DNA from: Komagataeibacter nataicola | Lineage (GTDB): Bacteria; Pseudomonadota; Alphaproteobacteria; Acetobacterales; Acetobacteraceae | Assembly: GCF_003207795.1 (NCBI RefSeq) | Contig: NZ_NIRT01000025.1 | Span: 1-43,818 of the forward strand | Length of the DNA stretch: 43,818 bases | Direction of reading: 5' to 3' | In this document: piece by piece, positions 30,380-39,804 of the stretch | Layout: each line of letters opens with the position of its first letter | Numbering within the stretch: position 1 is the stretch's first letter | Position numbers and translations under genes: made by a program | Notes under the pieces: model-generated | Told to the model about the DNA's origin: nothing | The model's input: the letters and a program-made list of their open reading frames with translations, nothing else | Database searches by the model: none

Positions 30380-30919
30380 AGCCAGCTGTGGCAGAGCAGC
30401 ACAAGTGGGCAAGACGCCACGCCTTCGGTGGGTGTTATTGACAGCCAGTCGGTTAAAACCGCTACAACAGCGGCCGCTGTGGTTATGACGCGAGCAAAAA
30501 AAATCAAGGGTCGCGAGCGGCATATCTCGACCGACACGCTGTGTCATGTCGTGGCAGCTGTCGTGCATCCCGCCGACATTCAGGATCATAACGGTGCGCC
30601 GCCGGCAGCAACCAAAATACGCTCATTGTTCGCTTGGCTGCGCCATCTGATTGGTGAGGGTGGATATGCTGGCGAGAAGTTGCGTGGTGTGCTGGTCGAA
30701 CGTGGCCGACGGACGATCGAGATCGTCAAGCGCAGCGATCGGGCTGAAGGCTTCATCATCATGCCGAAACGCTGGATCGTGGAGCGTCGCTTCGTATGGC
30801 TCGGACGCTGCCGCCGTTTCACGAAACATGTCGAGGCACCAATCTCGTTATCCTGTGCACAGTTGATGATTGTCCATATCTGCAGGGTGCTGAGACAAAT
30901 CAATCAAACCGCTTTCTAA
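30380..30919 (+). pseudogene. IS5-family (IS427/IS1031-like) transposase, N-terminus missing
   Basis: The frame contains the C-terminal two thirds of a DDE transposase: ATPSVGVIDSQSVKTATTAA with the first catalytic Asp, RAKKIKGRERHISTDTLCHV, HPADIQDHNGAP, the second Asp region FAWLRHLIGEGGYAGEKLRG (family consensus ADGGYAG; the Asp is replaced by Glu here), EIVKRSDRAEGFIIMPKRWI and VERRFVWLGRCRRFTKHVEA. The first 90 or so residues of the family are absent; the open frame continues upstream to 30239 but with unrelated sequence. It is a defective element. Its right end probably lies at 30929. Confidence 0.75.
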
Positions 30920-30922
30920 TTC

Positions 30923-30939
30923 AGGCTCTAACAGAGCCT
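30923..30939. repeat. Palindrome AGGCTCT-AAC-AGAGCCT at the right end of the IS5 remnant
   Basis: The IS5-type remnant ends in CTAATTCAGGCTC; read from outside this gives GAGCCTGAATTAG, a typical IS1031/IS427-like terminal repeat. It is followed at once by a mirror copy, AGAGCCTTAA, giving a perfect 7-base stem with a 3-base loop. It could be two abutting element ends or a terminator-like hairpin for the remnant. Confidence 0.45.
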
Positions 30940-31090
30940 TAAATTCACATATGAAATTATCGCTTACTCTAAATATAGAAATGATAATCATTTTCATAAT
31001 ATAAATTCTCTTTTGTAGACCGGATGTTCAGGTTCACGTCAGGTTTCTCTGTTACCGTCAGAAAGTCATCGTCGTGATGGCAGGAACTTT

Positions 31091-31594
31091 ATGTACGCCG
31101 GGGAACAGACGCTTATTATGCAAAGGATAGTGCGGGATAGTCTGTATGCAGCCTGTATTTTCTTCCTAGGGGTGTCGGCCGCTTGGGCGGATGATGGGAC
31201 AGAGGGCATATGTATGACGGTCCGGCATGGTATACGTTTGCATGTAGATGGCATGTATGGGGGTTATCCCCATTCCGTACTGCGTGACGCCGTGCTGCAG
31301 GGCGTGGCGTGCCCCTCTGATGAAGCTGAACGGCATGTCTTCGGTCTCATTGCCGACCCGCCGCCACACCTGCGTATTTCCGTTACGAGGCCCATGGGGC
31401 AGGGGCAGCAGGGGGCGATTTCGGCCCGGCTGTTCTCGCAGGGGCATTTTGTCATCGGGGAACGCATGTCCCTTTCGCCCCTGGCGCGTTCGCAGTCCCC
31501 GTTTTCGGTCACGTCCGAGATCAATCTGCTGATGGCGCGACTGTGGAGCGATTTGGCCGAACGGATCAGCCATGGTGGTCGCGCCATTCCATGA
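31091..31594 (+). CDS. Secreted hypothetical protein leading the metal-efflux operon
   Basis: The 167-residue product has a signal peptide (DSLYAACIFFLGVSAAWADD). The mature domain has GICMTVRHGIRLHVDGMYGG and two cysteines, in GICMT and GVACPS, that may form a disulfide. RISVTRPMGQGQQGAIS and LFSQGHFVIGERMSLSPLAR follow, and a C-terminal helix ends in HGGRAIP. No family is recognised. It lies 11 bases upstream of the outer-membrane factor, so it is probably a periplasmic accessory protein of the pump. A metal-binding role is a guess from context only. Confidence 0.6.
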   Translation: MYAGEQTLIMQRIVRDSLYAACIFFLGVSAAWADDGTEGICMTVRHGIRLHVDGMYGGYPHSVLRDAVLQGVACPSDEAERHVFGLIADPPPHLRISVTRPMGQGQQGAISARLFSQGHFVIGERMSLSPLARSQSPFSVTSEINLLMARLWSDLAERISHGGRAIP

Positions 31595-31605
31595 TGGCCT
31601 GAAGC

Positions 31606-32862
31606 ATGAACCGCGCCATCCCCCCCATCCCCCCCATCGTGTCGATCGCCATGGCCTGTGCCCTGCCATGGATGGCCCTGGCCCAGGACGCCCGCCCTGG
31701 CCCATCCTTCCATGAAGCCGTCGGCATGGCCTGGGCGATCGATCCCGTCCGCACCGAACTTCAGGTCGGCCATCATTCCGCCCGCGCCCGCGCCAGCGCT
31801 GCCGGGTCATGGTTTGCCGGCGGCCCGACCCTGTCGGGTGAATACATGGATGACCACATGCTGGGCAGTAACGAAGGCTATACAACCTATCAGGGCGGCG
31901 TATCGGTGCCGCTGTGGTTGCCGGGGCAGGGCAGTGCAACAAAACAGGTAGCCAGCGCGGAAGCCGCGTCGATTGATGAGCAGCTCAATGTCGAACACAT
32001 GGCGCTATCCATCCGGGTGCTGGACGCAGCTGCCGCCGCCCTGATTGCCCGTACCCGGATGGATGTGGCCCATGCCCTGTACGATGCGACAGCGCGCATG
32101 GCCGGCAATGCGACGCATGCGGTGCATGGTGGGGAACTGGCCTCGGTCGATGGGCAGATGGCGCAGGCGGCGATGGAGAACGCGCGCAATGAACTGGCCC
32201 TGGCACAGGAGGAAGCGCAGAACGCGACTACGGCCCTGGAGGTGCTGCTGGGGCGCCCGGTTGTGCCTGACCTGAGCCGTTATGGTGGCGGCGACGTGAC
32301 GCAGGCCCGTTTTGTCAGCCCGCGCGACATGGAAGACAACGATCCCCGCATAAAGGTCGCGCACCGCAATGTGGAAGCCGCCGAAGCGAACATGAAACTG
32401 GCGCGCCGTTCGTTCATGCCCAACCCGGAAATCGGCGTGGACGCCATTCATGAAAAGCAGTACGGCAGCCCGTGGGATGATCGTGTGGGCGTGAATTTCA
32501 GCATCCCCCTGCCCAGCGAGGTCCGTAACACCCCCATCATGTCCGAAGCCCGCAACCGCCTGGCCACGGCCACCAGCCAGGAAACGCAGGCGCGGCGCAT
32601 GGTGCATCTGGAAATGATGCGCGTGCGTGAACGCCTGATCGCGGCCACCACGGCACGACAGGCTACCCGCAGTGCCGCAGAGAATATGGAAAAGCGGGCC
32701 CAGGCGCAGGAACGGGCCTGGCAAGTAGGCGAAGCCGGTGTGGATACGGCGCTTGCCGCCCGGCAGGCGGCCGCCAATACCCGACTGGCCAGTGTCCGGG
32801 CTGAAGTGGAATGGCATGTCGCCAGCATCCGCATGCTGATTGCAACAGGTGTCGTGCCATGA
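31606..32862 (+). CDS. TolC-like outer-membrane factor (CzcC/CusC-type)
   Basis: The 418-residue product has a signal peptide with an unusual Pro-Ile-rich start (IPPIPPIVSIAMACALPWMA, cleavage near ALAQD). It has the repeated outer-membrane efflux protein architecture: FHEAVGMAWAIDPVRTELQV, then YTTYQGGVSVPLWLPGQGSA and long helices with DAAAAALIARTRMDV. The second half repeats the pattern (DPRIKVAHRNVEAAEANMKL, FMPNPEIGVDAIHEKQ, VGVNFSIPLP). It forms the outer-membrane duct of the tripartite metal pump. Its stop overlaps the next ATG (ATGA). Confidence 0.88.
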   Translation: MNRAIPPIPPIVSIAMACALPWMALAQDARPGPSFHEAVGMAWAIDPVRTELQVGHHSARARASAAGSWFAGGPTLSGEYMDDHMLGSNEGYTTYQGGVSVPLWLPGQGSATKQVASAEAASIDEQLNVEHMALSIRVLDAAAAALIARTRMDVAHALYDATARMAGNATHAVHGGELASVDGQMAQAAMENARNELALAQEEAQNATTALEVLLGRPVVPDLSRYGGGDVTQARFVSPRDMEDNDPRIKVAHRNVEAAEANMKLARRSFMPNPEIGVDAIHEKQYGSPWDDRVGVNFSIPLPSEVRNTPIMSEARNRLATATSQETQARRMVHLEMMRVRERLIAATTARQATRSAAENMEKRAQAQERAWQVGEAGVDTALAARQAAANTRLASVRAEVEWHVASIRMLIATGVVP

Positions 32863-34010
32863 AGCGGATTGCCTCCATCCTGTTTCTTCTCGGCCTGTCC
32901 GCCCTGCCTGCCCATGCCGGGGAGGGGACGCTGCCCCCGATCGTGAAGCTGGACGGGGCGGCGGTTGCCAATGAAGGGGTAACCATCGTCACAGCCACGC
33001 CGGGTCGCGTGGCACCCATGCTGCCGGTCATGAGCCGGGTCATGCCCGATACGACGCGGGTCGTTCATATCCATCCCGCCGGCAGTGGCAAGGTGCTGGC
33101 AGTACTGGTACAGCCCGGAGCATCCGTGCAGCGGGGGCAGGCGCTGGTGCGCTATCAGGATCATTCCCTGCATGTTGCGCGCCTGCAGGCGGTTCAGATG
33201 CGTGCAGCGCTTGCTGCCGCCATTGCGGCCCGGACCGATGCGGCAGGCGCGGTGCAGCGGGCTAGGGCACTGGCTGGCGAGAGCATATCATTGGCCGAAC
33301 TGCGCCGCAGGCAGGACGTGCTGGCACAGGCGGATGCCACCATGCGTGCACGCCAGGCGGATGTGGACACGTTGGGCCACCGTTTTGCCGAGGAGTTCAA
33401 TTCATCATCGGAGCAGGACAGTCAGGGCGCGGAAGACGAAACCTCGACCCTGATCTCCCCTGTCAACGGCATGGTGCAGGTGATCGGTACGTCAGTGGCG
33501 GGTGATGTGGACCCGAGCATGGATGTGGCCACCGTCGCGGATCTGTCCAGCATATGGCTTGTCTCCGACATCCCGCCGGACCAGGCGGCGCGGATCGCAC
33601 CAGGCGGCCAGCAGGTAACGCGGACGGCAGACGGCCCGTTTACATCCCGTATCGATACGGTGGACGGGATGGCCAGTTCCCTGACCGGGCTGGTCCGGGT
33701 CATAAGCCGTGTGTCAAACCCCACTGGCGCGCTGGTGCCCGGTATGGTGCTGGATTCCGCACTGGCTCAGCGTGACAGCGTGGCGGGTCTTGTCGTGCCG
33801 TCCGAAGCCATCCAGCAGATTGACGGGCGCAGCGTCGTGTTCGTGCGGGTGAACGCGACGGACTACCGGCCGGTCGTGGTCGATGTGGCACTGGATGACG
33901 GGCGGCAGGCAGTGCTGCGTTCCGGCCTGACAGAGGGCGAGCCGGTGGTGGGTCATGGTAGTTTTGCCCTGCGTTCCGTCATCGGTCTGGCCGGAATGGA
34001 TGCAGACTGA
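32859..34010 (+). CDS. Membrane fusion protein (CzcB/CusB-type) of the metal pump
   Basis: The start is the ATG at 32859 overlapping the upstream stop as ATGA; a frame start at 32811 would be inside the previous gene. The product has 383 residues: signal peptide (MKRIASILFLLGLSALPAHA), a barrel-sandwich hybrid half (IHPAGSGKVLAVLVQPGASV, RGQALVRYQ), a helical hairpin (RAALAAAIAARTDAAGAVQR), the second lipoyl half (STLISPVNGMVQVIGTSVAG), then beta-barrel and membrane-proximal domains (DLSSIWLVSDIPPDQAARIA). No His/Met-rich metal-binding tail is seen at either end. The stop overlaps the pump ATG by one base. Confidence 0.87.
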   Translation: MKRIASILFLLGLSALPAHAGEGTLPPIVKLDGAAVANEGVTIVTATPGRVAPMLPVMSRVMPDTTRVVHIHPAGSGKVLAVLVQPGASVQRGQALVRYQDHSLHVARLQAVQMRAALAAAIAARTDAAGAVQRARALAGESISLAELRRRQDVLAQADATMRARQADVDTLGHRFAEEFNSSSEQDSQGAEDETSTLISPVNGMVQVIGTSVAGDVDPSMDVATVADLSSIWLVSDIPPDQAARIAPGGQQVTRTADGPFTSRIDTVDGMASSLTGLVRVISRVSNPTGALVPGMVLDSALAQRDSVAGLVVPSEAIQQIDGRSVVFVRVNATDYRPVVVDVALDDGRQAVLRSGLTEGEPVVGHGSFALRSVIGLAGMDAD

Positions 34011-37000
34011 TGGCACATGCCTACCTTGCCACCCTGATCCGCGCGCGCATGCTGGTGCTGGGCGGTCTTGGCCTGCTGCTGGCCGCGGGCATCATGACTG
34101 TCCTGGGCCTGCCGGTGGAAGCGGTGCCGGATATTTCGCCCCGGCAGGTTCTCGTCTCGGTCGTGGCGCCGGGCCTTGCGACGGAGGAAGTGGAAAAACT
34201 CATCACCTTTCCCGTCGAGACCAGCATGACCGGAATCCCCGGCATGACTGACCTGCGTTCCGTATCGCGCGGCGGCGTCTCGGTGGTGTATGTGCAGTTT
34301 GCCGATGATACCGACATCAACCTGGACCGCACCCGCGTGAACGAGCGCATACAGCAGGCGCGCGCCAGCATATCCGTGCCCGGCATTACCGTCAGCATGG
34401 GGCCGCTGGCTACCGGCATGGGCGAGATCATGCAGTTCCAGATCCGTGGCGCGGGGGGTTCGCTCATGGAACTCAACCGCATCATGAACTGGACCGTGGT
34501 GCCGCAGATGCGTCTTGTACCCGGTGTGGTGGATGTCAACGTCAATGGCGGGGCGGAAGAAACCTATGAGGTGACGCTGGACCCCGCGCGGCTGATCGGC
34601 AGCAACCTTTCGGTAGGCGAGGTCTATCGTGCGGTGGATGCCGGCAACGCGGCATCCGGCGGCGGATGGATCACGCACCATGCCGAACAGCAGAGCGTGG
34701 TCGGACGCGGGCTGGTCGGCAGCCTGGCCGACTTTGGCAACATTGCCGTGCGCACCAACCCCGATGGGTCCGCCGTGCGGCTGCGCGATCTTGGCCGCGT
34801 GCGCGCAGGCGCGCGCACCCGTCTGGGGGCGGTAACGCGTGACGGGCAGGGCGAGATCGTGATCGGCGTGGTGATGATGGAAAGCGGGGCGAGTTCCAAC
34901 GCAACGCTTGCCGCCATCAACCGTGCGCTGCCGGGCATACGGCAGGCTTTGCCCGCAGGCGTCACGATCGAACCCTATTACACCCGCGCCACCCTGACCG
35001 GGCAGACCATCGCCACCGTGCGTGACAACCTGGTCATGGGCGCCGTGCTGGTGGTGGGGGTGCTGGTGGTGGTGATCGGGAGCTGGCAGGCCGCCCTTGT
35101 CATTGCCTCGGTCATTCCGGTTGCCCTTGTCTGCGCGATGGCGGGCATGCGGCAGTTCGGTATCTCGGCCAACCTGCTCAGCCTTGGCGCAATCGATTTC
35201 GGCATGATTGTCGATGGTTCGCTGGTGGTGATCGAACATGTGCTGTCGCGCAGGGAGGAGGAGCCGGACGCCGAATTCATTCCGCTGGTCATCTCCTCCG
35301 TGCAGCAGGTCATGCGCCCGGTGGGGTTTGCCATACTGGTCATCATCATGGTCTATCTGCCGATCCTGACCCTGCAGGGGATCGAGGGGCACATGTTCCG
35401 CCCCATGGCGCAGACGGTCATCATGGCGCTGCTGGCGTCGCTGGCGTACTGCTTCATCTGCGTGCCCGTTCTGGCCGCCCTTGCGCTGGGGGGCGTGCGG
35501 CCTGCGGGTGATACGCGGCTGATTGCCTTCCTGCGCCGGCCCTATACCCATATGGTGACATGGGGGGAAACCCATCCACGCATCCTGTTTGGCGGTACGC
35601 TGGTGGTGCTGGCCCTTTCAGCGGGGCTTGCGATGAGGCTGGGCGGTGAGTTCATTCCCCAGCTTGATGAAGGGGCGCTGGCGGTCACCACCACGCGGCT
35701 GCCCTCGGCCTCGCTTGATACGGTTCTGGCGTCAGTCACGAAGCAGGAGCAGATCCTGCGCCGCTTCCCCGAAGTGCGCGCGGTGGTCAGCAATACCGGC
35801 ACATCGGCCATTCCCACCGACCCGATGGGCGTGAACGAGACCGACAGCTTCATCTTCCTCAACCCACCCGCCACATGGAAAACCGCCCGCACGCAGGCGG
35901 GGCTGGTCGCCGCGATGGATGATACCCTGCGGCGCGAACTGCCCGATGCGCTGTATTCATGGAGCCAGCCGGTGCAGATGCGCATGGATGACCTGCTCTC
36001 TGGCGTGCGCACGCAGATTGCCGTCTCGATCTTTGGCGATGACCTGGCCATGCTGGCCGAGCTGGGTGACCGGGTGGTGGCGGCTATGTCCGGCGTGAAG
36101 GGGGCAGCGGACGTGGCGGCTGCGGGGGACGGCACCGTGCCGCTGATCGTGGTCGACATTGACCGCACGCAGGCTGCCAGCCGCAATGTGGCGGTGCAGG
36201 ACATTCTCGATACGGTGGAGGCCATAGGCGGGCATATCGGCGCCCGGCCGGTGATCGTGGATAACGCCATCATCGGCACGCAGGTCCGCCTTGACCCCCG
36301 CGTGGCGACATCCGCCGCCGCCATTGGCGCGCTGCAGGTCCGGCGGATGGACGGGCAGGGGAATGCGATGCTGTCACAGGTGGCGCATGTGCATGAAGTC
36401 GATGGGCCGCCGCGCATAAGCCGCGACCGGGTACGCCGGCGCATGGTGGTGCAGGCCAATGTGCGCGGGCGTGATCTGTCTTCCTATGTAGCCGAAGCAC
36501 AGGCCCGTGTGGCGCGGGACGTGAAGCTGCCCGCGGGCTATACCATGCAGTGGGACGGGCAGTTCCGTAACCTGCAATCAGCTACAAGGCGGCTGGAGAT
36601 CGTGCTGCCCGTTGCCCTTGGCCTGATCTTTGCGCTGCTGGTGGTGGCGTTTGGCGCAGTGCGGCCCGCGCTGCTGGTGTTCGTCAACCTGCCGGTGGCG
36701 GCAACCGGCGGCATCGTGGCGCTGACGCTGCGCGGCATGCCGTTCAGCATTTCGGCGGGGATCGGCTTCATCGCGCTGTTTGGCGTGGCGATCCTGAATG
36801 GCGTGGTGCTGGTCAGTGAGATCGCAGCCCTGCGGGCACGGGGAATGGCCGTGGCACAGGCGGCCTTTGCGGCCGCGGAATCCCGCTTCCGTCCCGTCAT
36901 GGCTACAGCCCTTGTCGCCAGCCTTGGCTTTTTTCCCATGGCGTTTTCCGAAAGTGCGGGCGCGGAAGTCGAGCGCCCGCTGGCCAGTGTGGTGATCGGC

Positions 37001-37084
37001 GGGCTGGTCACGTCCACGTTGCTGACCCTGCTTGTGCTGCCATCACTGTATGCCCGGGTCATGCGGGAAAAGGATCAGGACTGA
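34010..37084 (+). CDS. HME-RND heavy-metal efflux pump (CzcA/CusA family)
   Basis: This is the proton-driven inner-membrane pump that expels metal ions through the partner proteins. The 1024-residue product has the full RND layout: span 1 after AYLATLIRARMLVLGGLGLL, the porter motif EAVPDISPRQVLVSVVAPGL, the first bundle, and a second half starting LRRPYTHMVTWGETHPRILF. The substrate-linked motif in helix 4 is AIDFGMIVDGSLVVIEHV, with Asp396, Asp402 and Glu409. The Asp-Phe-Gly...Asp-Gly...Glu form is the HME1 type linked to Co, Zn, Cd or Ni rather than the Cu/Ag type of CusA. His follows the Glu where Asn is usual. Confidence 0.92.
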   Translation: MAHAYLATLIRARMLVLGGLGLLLAAGIMTVLGLPVEAVPDISPRQVLVSVVAPGLATEEVEKLITFPVETSMTGIPGMTDLRSVSRGGVSVVYVQFADDTDINLDRTRVNERIQQARASISVPGITVSMGPLATGMGEIMQFQIRGAGGSLMELNRIMNWTVVPQMRLVPGVVDVNVNGGAEETYEVTLDPARLIGSNLSVGEVYRAVDAGNAASGGGWITHHAEQQSVVGRGLVGSLADFGNIAVRTNPDGSAVRLRDLGRVRAGARTRLGAVTRDGQGEIVIGVVMMESGASSNATLAAINRALPGIRQALPAGVTIEPYYTRATLTGQTIATVRDNLVMGAVLVVGVLVVVIGSWQAALVIASVIPVALVCAMAGMRQFGISANLLSLGAIDFGMIVDGSLVVIEHVLSRREEEPDAEFIPLVISSVQQVMRPVGFAILVIIMVYLPILTLQGIEGHMFRPMAQTVIMALLASLAYCFICVPVLAALALGGVRPAGDTRLIAFLRRPYTHMVTWGETHPRILFGGTLVVLALSAGLAMRLGGEFIPQLDEGALAVTTTRLPSASLDTVLASVTKQEQILRRFPEVRAVVSNTGTSAIPTDPMGVNETDSFIFLNPPATWKTARTQAGLVAAMDDTLRRELPDALYSWSQPVQMRMDDLLSGVRTQIAVSIFGDDLAMLAELGDRVVAAMSGVKGAADVAAAGDGTVPLIVVDIDRTQAASRNVAVQDILDTVEAIGGHIGARPVIVDNAIIGTQVRLDPRVATSAAAIGALQVRRMDGQGNAMLSQVAHVHEVDGPPRISRDRVRRRMVVQANVRGRDLSSYVAEAQARVARDVKLPAGYTMQWDGQFRNLQSATRRLEIVLPVALGLIFALLVVAFGAVRPALLVFVNLPVAATGGIVALTLRGMPFSISAGIGFIALFGVAILNGVVLVSEIAALRARGMAVAQAAFAAAESRFRPVMATALVASLGFFPMAFSESAGAEVERPLASVVIGGLVTSTLLTLLVLPSLYARVMREKDQD

Positions 37085-37755
37085 TGCGTATCCTTATTGT
37101 CGAGGATGAATACGATCTGGGTGTGGCGGTGCAGGAGCGCGTGGGTCTGGACGGGCATGCCGTGGACTGGTTCACGACGCTGGAGGACGCGCGCGCGGCC
37201 ATGGCAACGGTGGATTATGATTTCATGCTGCTCGACCTTGGCCTGCCCGATGGAAGTGGGCGCGACCTGTTGCGTGAGGTCCGTCGGACATCATCAGACA
37301 TCGCCATCCTCATCACCACGGCAGAGGACCAGATCAGTGACCGTATCGCGGGTCTGTCCGAAGGGGCAGATGATTATATCGTCAAGCCCTATGACCTGAA
37401 TGAACTCGTGGCCCGTATTGCGGCAGTGGCCCGCCGGTATGCATCGCCGCGCAGGCACGCGCACTGCCGCGTGGGAGAGATTACGATAGACCGGGAGAAC
37501 CGGTCTGTATCGCGTGATGGCGAGCGGCTGGACCTGACCGCGCGGGAATGGAGCATCATGGAACTGCTGTCGCGCAGTCCGGGCCGGATCTATTCGCGCC
37601 AGCAGATTGACACCGCGCTGTATGCGCTGGACCGGGACGTGGACAGCAATACCGTCGAGGTTTTCATCAGCCGCCTGCGGCGCAAGGTCGGCAACACGGT
37701 CATCCGGACCATACGCGGCCGTGGCTACTGCCTCGATGCAAGGGACGGCGCATGA
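37084..37755 (+). CDS. OmpR-family response regulator of the metal-efflux operon
   Basis: The 223-residue product has a receiver domain with the acidic pocket (IVEDEYD), phospho-acceptor Asp51 (MLLDLGLPDGSG), the conserved Thr (ILITTAED) and Lys (DDYIVKPYDL). A winged-helix DNA-binding domain follows (REWSIMELLSRSPGRIYSRQ, ISRLRRKVGNTVIRTIRGRG). It resembles CzcR/CusR/QseB-type regulators. It lies directly after the pump, overlapping its stop by one base (TGATG), and is coupled to the kinase by a 4-base overlap, so it probably senses metal and activates its own operon. Confidence 0.92.
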   Translation: MRILIVEDEYDLGVAVQERVGLDGHAVDWFTTLEDARAAMATVDYDFMLLDLGLPDGSGRDLLREVRRTSSDIAILITTAEDQISDRIAGLSEGADDYIVKPYDLNELVARIAAVARRYASPRRHAHCRVGEITIDRENRSVSRDGERLDLTAREWSIMELLSRSPGRIYSRQQIDTALYALDRDVDSNTVEVFISRLRRKVGNTVIRTIRGRGYCLDARDGA

Positions 37756-39089
37756 AAAGCTGGAGCCTGTCTACCCGGATCATCATCAGCGTACTCATGG
37801 TCGTGATACTGGGGCTGCTGATCCTCAGTGTCGCGGTAGGTGGATTTACCCGCTACGAGGTAACGGAACGGCTGGACAACTCGCTGCAGGAAGTTTCCGA
37901 GCGCCTGCAGACGGCTGTGGAGACACGACTGCATGATCCGGGTGCGGCGTCATCCATCGCCTGGCTGCCGGAAGTCGGGCCACGCACCCTGGCCTATCAG
38001 ATCGTGGATGTGACCGGGCATGTCGTGTTGCGTTCCCAGAATGCCCCGCAGGACGCATTCGAGCGCGCGTGGCGGACCGGGTTTGCTAATGTTCCGCATT
38101 TTCGCGTTTATGTCGCGTCACCCGTGGCGGAGAAATACCGCGTTCTTGTGGGGGAACCGACCTTCCACCGGCGCGAGGCCGTCCGGCGCGCGATGCTGAT
38201 CTCTGTCGTGCCCATGCTGCTTTTCATGCCGGTGATCTGGTGGCTGGTGCGCCTGATCGTGCGGCGCGCCCTGCGCCCGCTGGACCTGCTGCATGACGAG
38301 ATGCGCGCACGTGGCAGCGGCAACCTTCAGCCCATTCCCCCCCTTGATCTCCCTGACGAACTAGTCTCCATCCAGCGCTCGATCAATACGCTGTTGGCGC
38401 GGTTGGAGGCAGCGCTCTCTACCGAGCGCGCCTTTGCCGCAAGCGCTGCGCATGAACTGCGTAACCCGCTTGGAGCCCTTCTGGCGCAGGTACAGATGCT
38501 GGGCCGACTGATGCCGGCGGGTTCGGATACGGGCCGGCGGGTGGAGCTCATTGCCGACCGGACCCGCAGGCTGGGCCGCACGGTGGAAAAACTGCTGCAG
38601 TTTTCCCGCGCCTCGTCCGGCGTCGCTTTCCGGCGCGACCGTTTCGACCTGATGACCGTAGTGCATGTCCTTGTCGATGATCTTGGGCATAATCCGTGTG
38701 ACGGGCAGGGCATTGTCATCGCGCCAGACGGGATTCACCACATATTCGTACATGGTGACATGGATGCGACCGGCATCATGTTGCGCAACCTGCTTGAAAA
38801 CGCCCTGCTGCATGGAGGGCACCATATGCCCGTGCGGGTGGCCGTGCTACCAGATGGTGGAATCGACATCACCAATGACTGCCCCGCGCTGCCACCCGGC
38901 ATATTCCAGCGGCTGACTAGCCCATTCGTGCGCGGCGGGACCGGTAATCATGGCAGTGGCCTGGGTCTCGCCATTGCCAGTAATATCGCTACCCAAATGG
39001 ACGTTACTCTGCGCTTACGTTCCCCACTTACAGGATCTGCCAGAGGATTTGGTGTGTGTGTCACCTTTCCAAACTCGAAGGTAACCTAA
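37752..39089 (+). CDS. Sensor histidine kinase of the metal-efflux operon
   Basis: The 445-residue product has two membrane spans (about 10-30, ISVLMVVILGLLILSVAVGG; about 140-162, LISVVPMLLFMPVIWWLV) with a periplasmic domain between, then a HAMP segment. The phospho-acceptor box is AASAAHELRNPLGALL with His234. The ATPase domain has ENALLHGG (N box), an unusual DITNDCPALPPGIFQR in place of the usual D-x-G-x-G box, and FVRGGTGNHGSGLGLAIAS (G2). No clear metal-binding motif is visible in the sensor part. It is coupled to the regulator by ATGA and closes the operon. Confidence 0.9.
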   Translation: MKSWSLSTRIIISVLMVVILGLLILSVAVGGFTRYEVTERLDNSLQEVSERLQTAVETRLHDPGAASSIAWLPEVGPRTLAYQIVDVTGHVVLRSQNAPQDAFERAWRTGFANVPHFRVYVASPVAEKYRVLVGEPTFHRREAVRRAMLISVVPMLLFMPVIWWLVRLIVRRALRPLDLLHDEMRARGSGNLQPIPPLDLPDELVSIQRSINTLLARLEAALSTERAFAASAAHELRNPLGALLAQVQMLGRLMPAGSDTGRRVELIADRTRRLGRTVEKLLQFSRASSGVAFRRDRFDLMTVVHVLVDDLGHNPCDGQGIVIAPDGIHHIFVHGDMDATGIMLRNLLENALLHGGHHMPVRVAVLPDGGIDITNDCPALPPGIFQRLTSPFVRGGTGNHGSGLGLAIASNIATQMDVTLRLRSPLTGSARGFGVCVTFPNSKVT

Positions 39090-39258
39090 TTCATGACAGT
39101 AGAGGAACAGACGCGCAGGCAACTCCATTTTGCGTACTCTACTCCCCTATGTCACGAATGCCCTGCGTCACGGTTGCCTGGTACAGCAGCCCGTTGGCAA
39201 TATTCTTAGAGGCTGCTTGGGAAAATCAGTCAACACGTGCCTATGGGTGGTGGGGTTG

Positions 39259-39804
39259 ATGCCTCTTTCGCTGCGTACCGACTACGCTTTCCGTGTGTTG
39301 ATCCACTTGGCGTGTAATCCTGATTCGCGTGTTACCGTCAGGAACATCACTGAGTTGCAGGGCATTTCGCACAATCATCTTGTGAAAGTTGTACAACACC
39401 TGTGTCATGCCGGGATCGTACAAGGTACCCGGGGAGGTACTGGTGGCATCCGTCTGGCTGTGTCTGCCAGAAACATCAACGTCGGTCATATTATGCGGCT
39501 CATGGAAACTGAAAAAGAATCCCCTGGCGCCTGTCACCCATCTGGCAATAACCAGTGTATACTGGGCAATGCTTGTCAGTTTCGCCATCTCATAGTACAG
39601 GCCGTTGATGCATTTATGGCATTTTCCGATGGAATGAGCTTATACTACGGGCTATCACCTTTGACCTATATGAGCCCATTTTCTGAGGCCGATGGATCGG
39701 ATGGTCTGTGGCAGGGCGGTGAGGTTGTTCCATGCGGTGCATGCGGCTTCGATGATGTGTTCGATGCCGCTGAACACGGTGTTGGACAGCCAGTTGGCGC
39801 GTAG
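39259..39804 (+). pseudogene. NsrR-like Rrf2 regulator, 3' end replaced by an IS630 element
   Basis: The frame starts at the ATG at 39259. Its first 130 codons are a clear Rrf2/NsrR regulator: PLSLRTDYAFRVLIHLACNP, ITELQGISHNHLVKVVQHLC, GIVQGTRGGTGGIRLAV. The cysteine set CHPSGNNQCILGNAC (Cys-x7-Cys-x5-Cys) is where NsrR holds its iron-sulfur cluster. NsrR senses nitric oxide. At about 39649 the frame enters the IS630-type element and continues 51 codons of foreign sequence to 39804. The lost native tail is short, so a chimeric but folded regulator may still be made. On the far side of the element, 40799 onward, is an in-frame LDLTSGSG-like end. Confidence 0.75.

Noticed and set aside
33953-35575. 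Long minus-strand open frame of 540 codons
   Set aside because: It lies antisense to the metal pump and is rich in His, Gly, Asp and Arg, typical of a shadow frame in GC-rich DNA.
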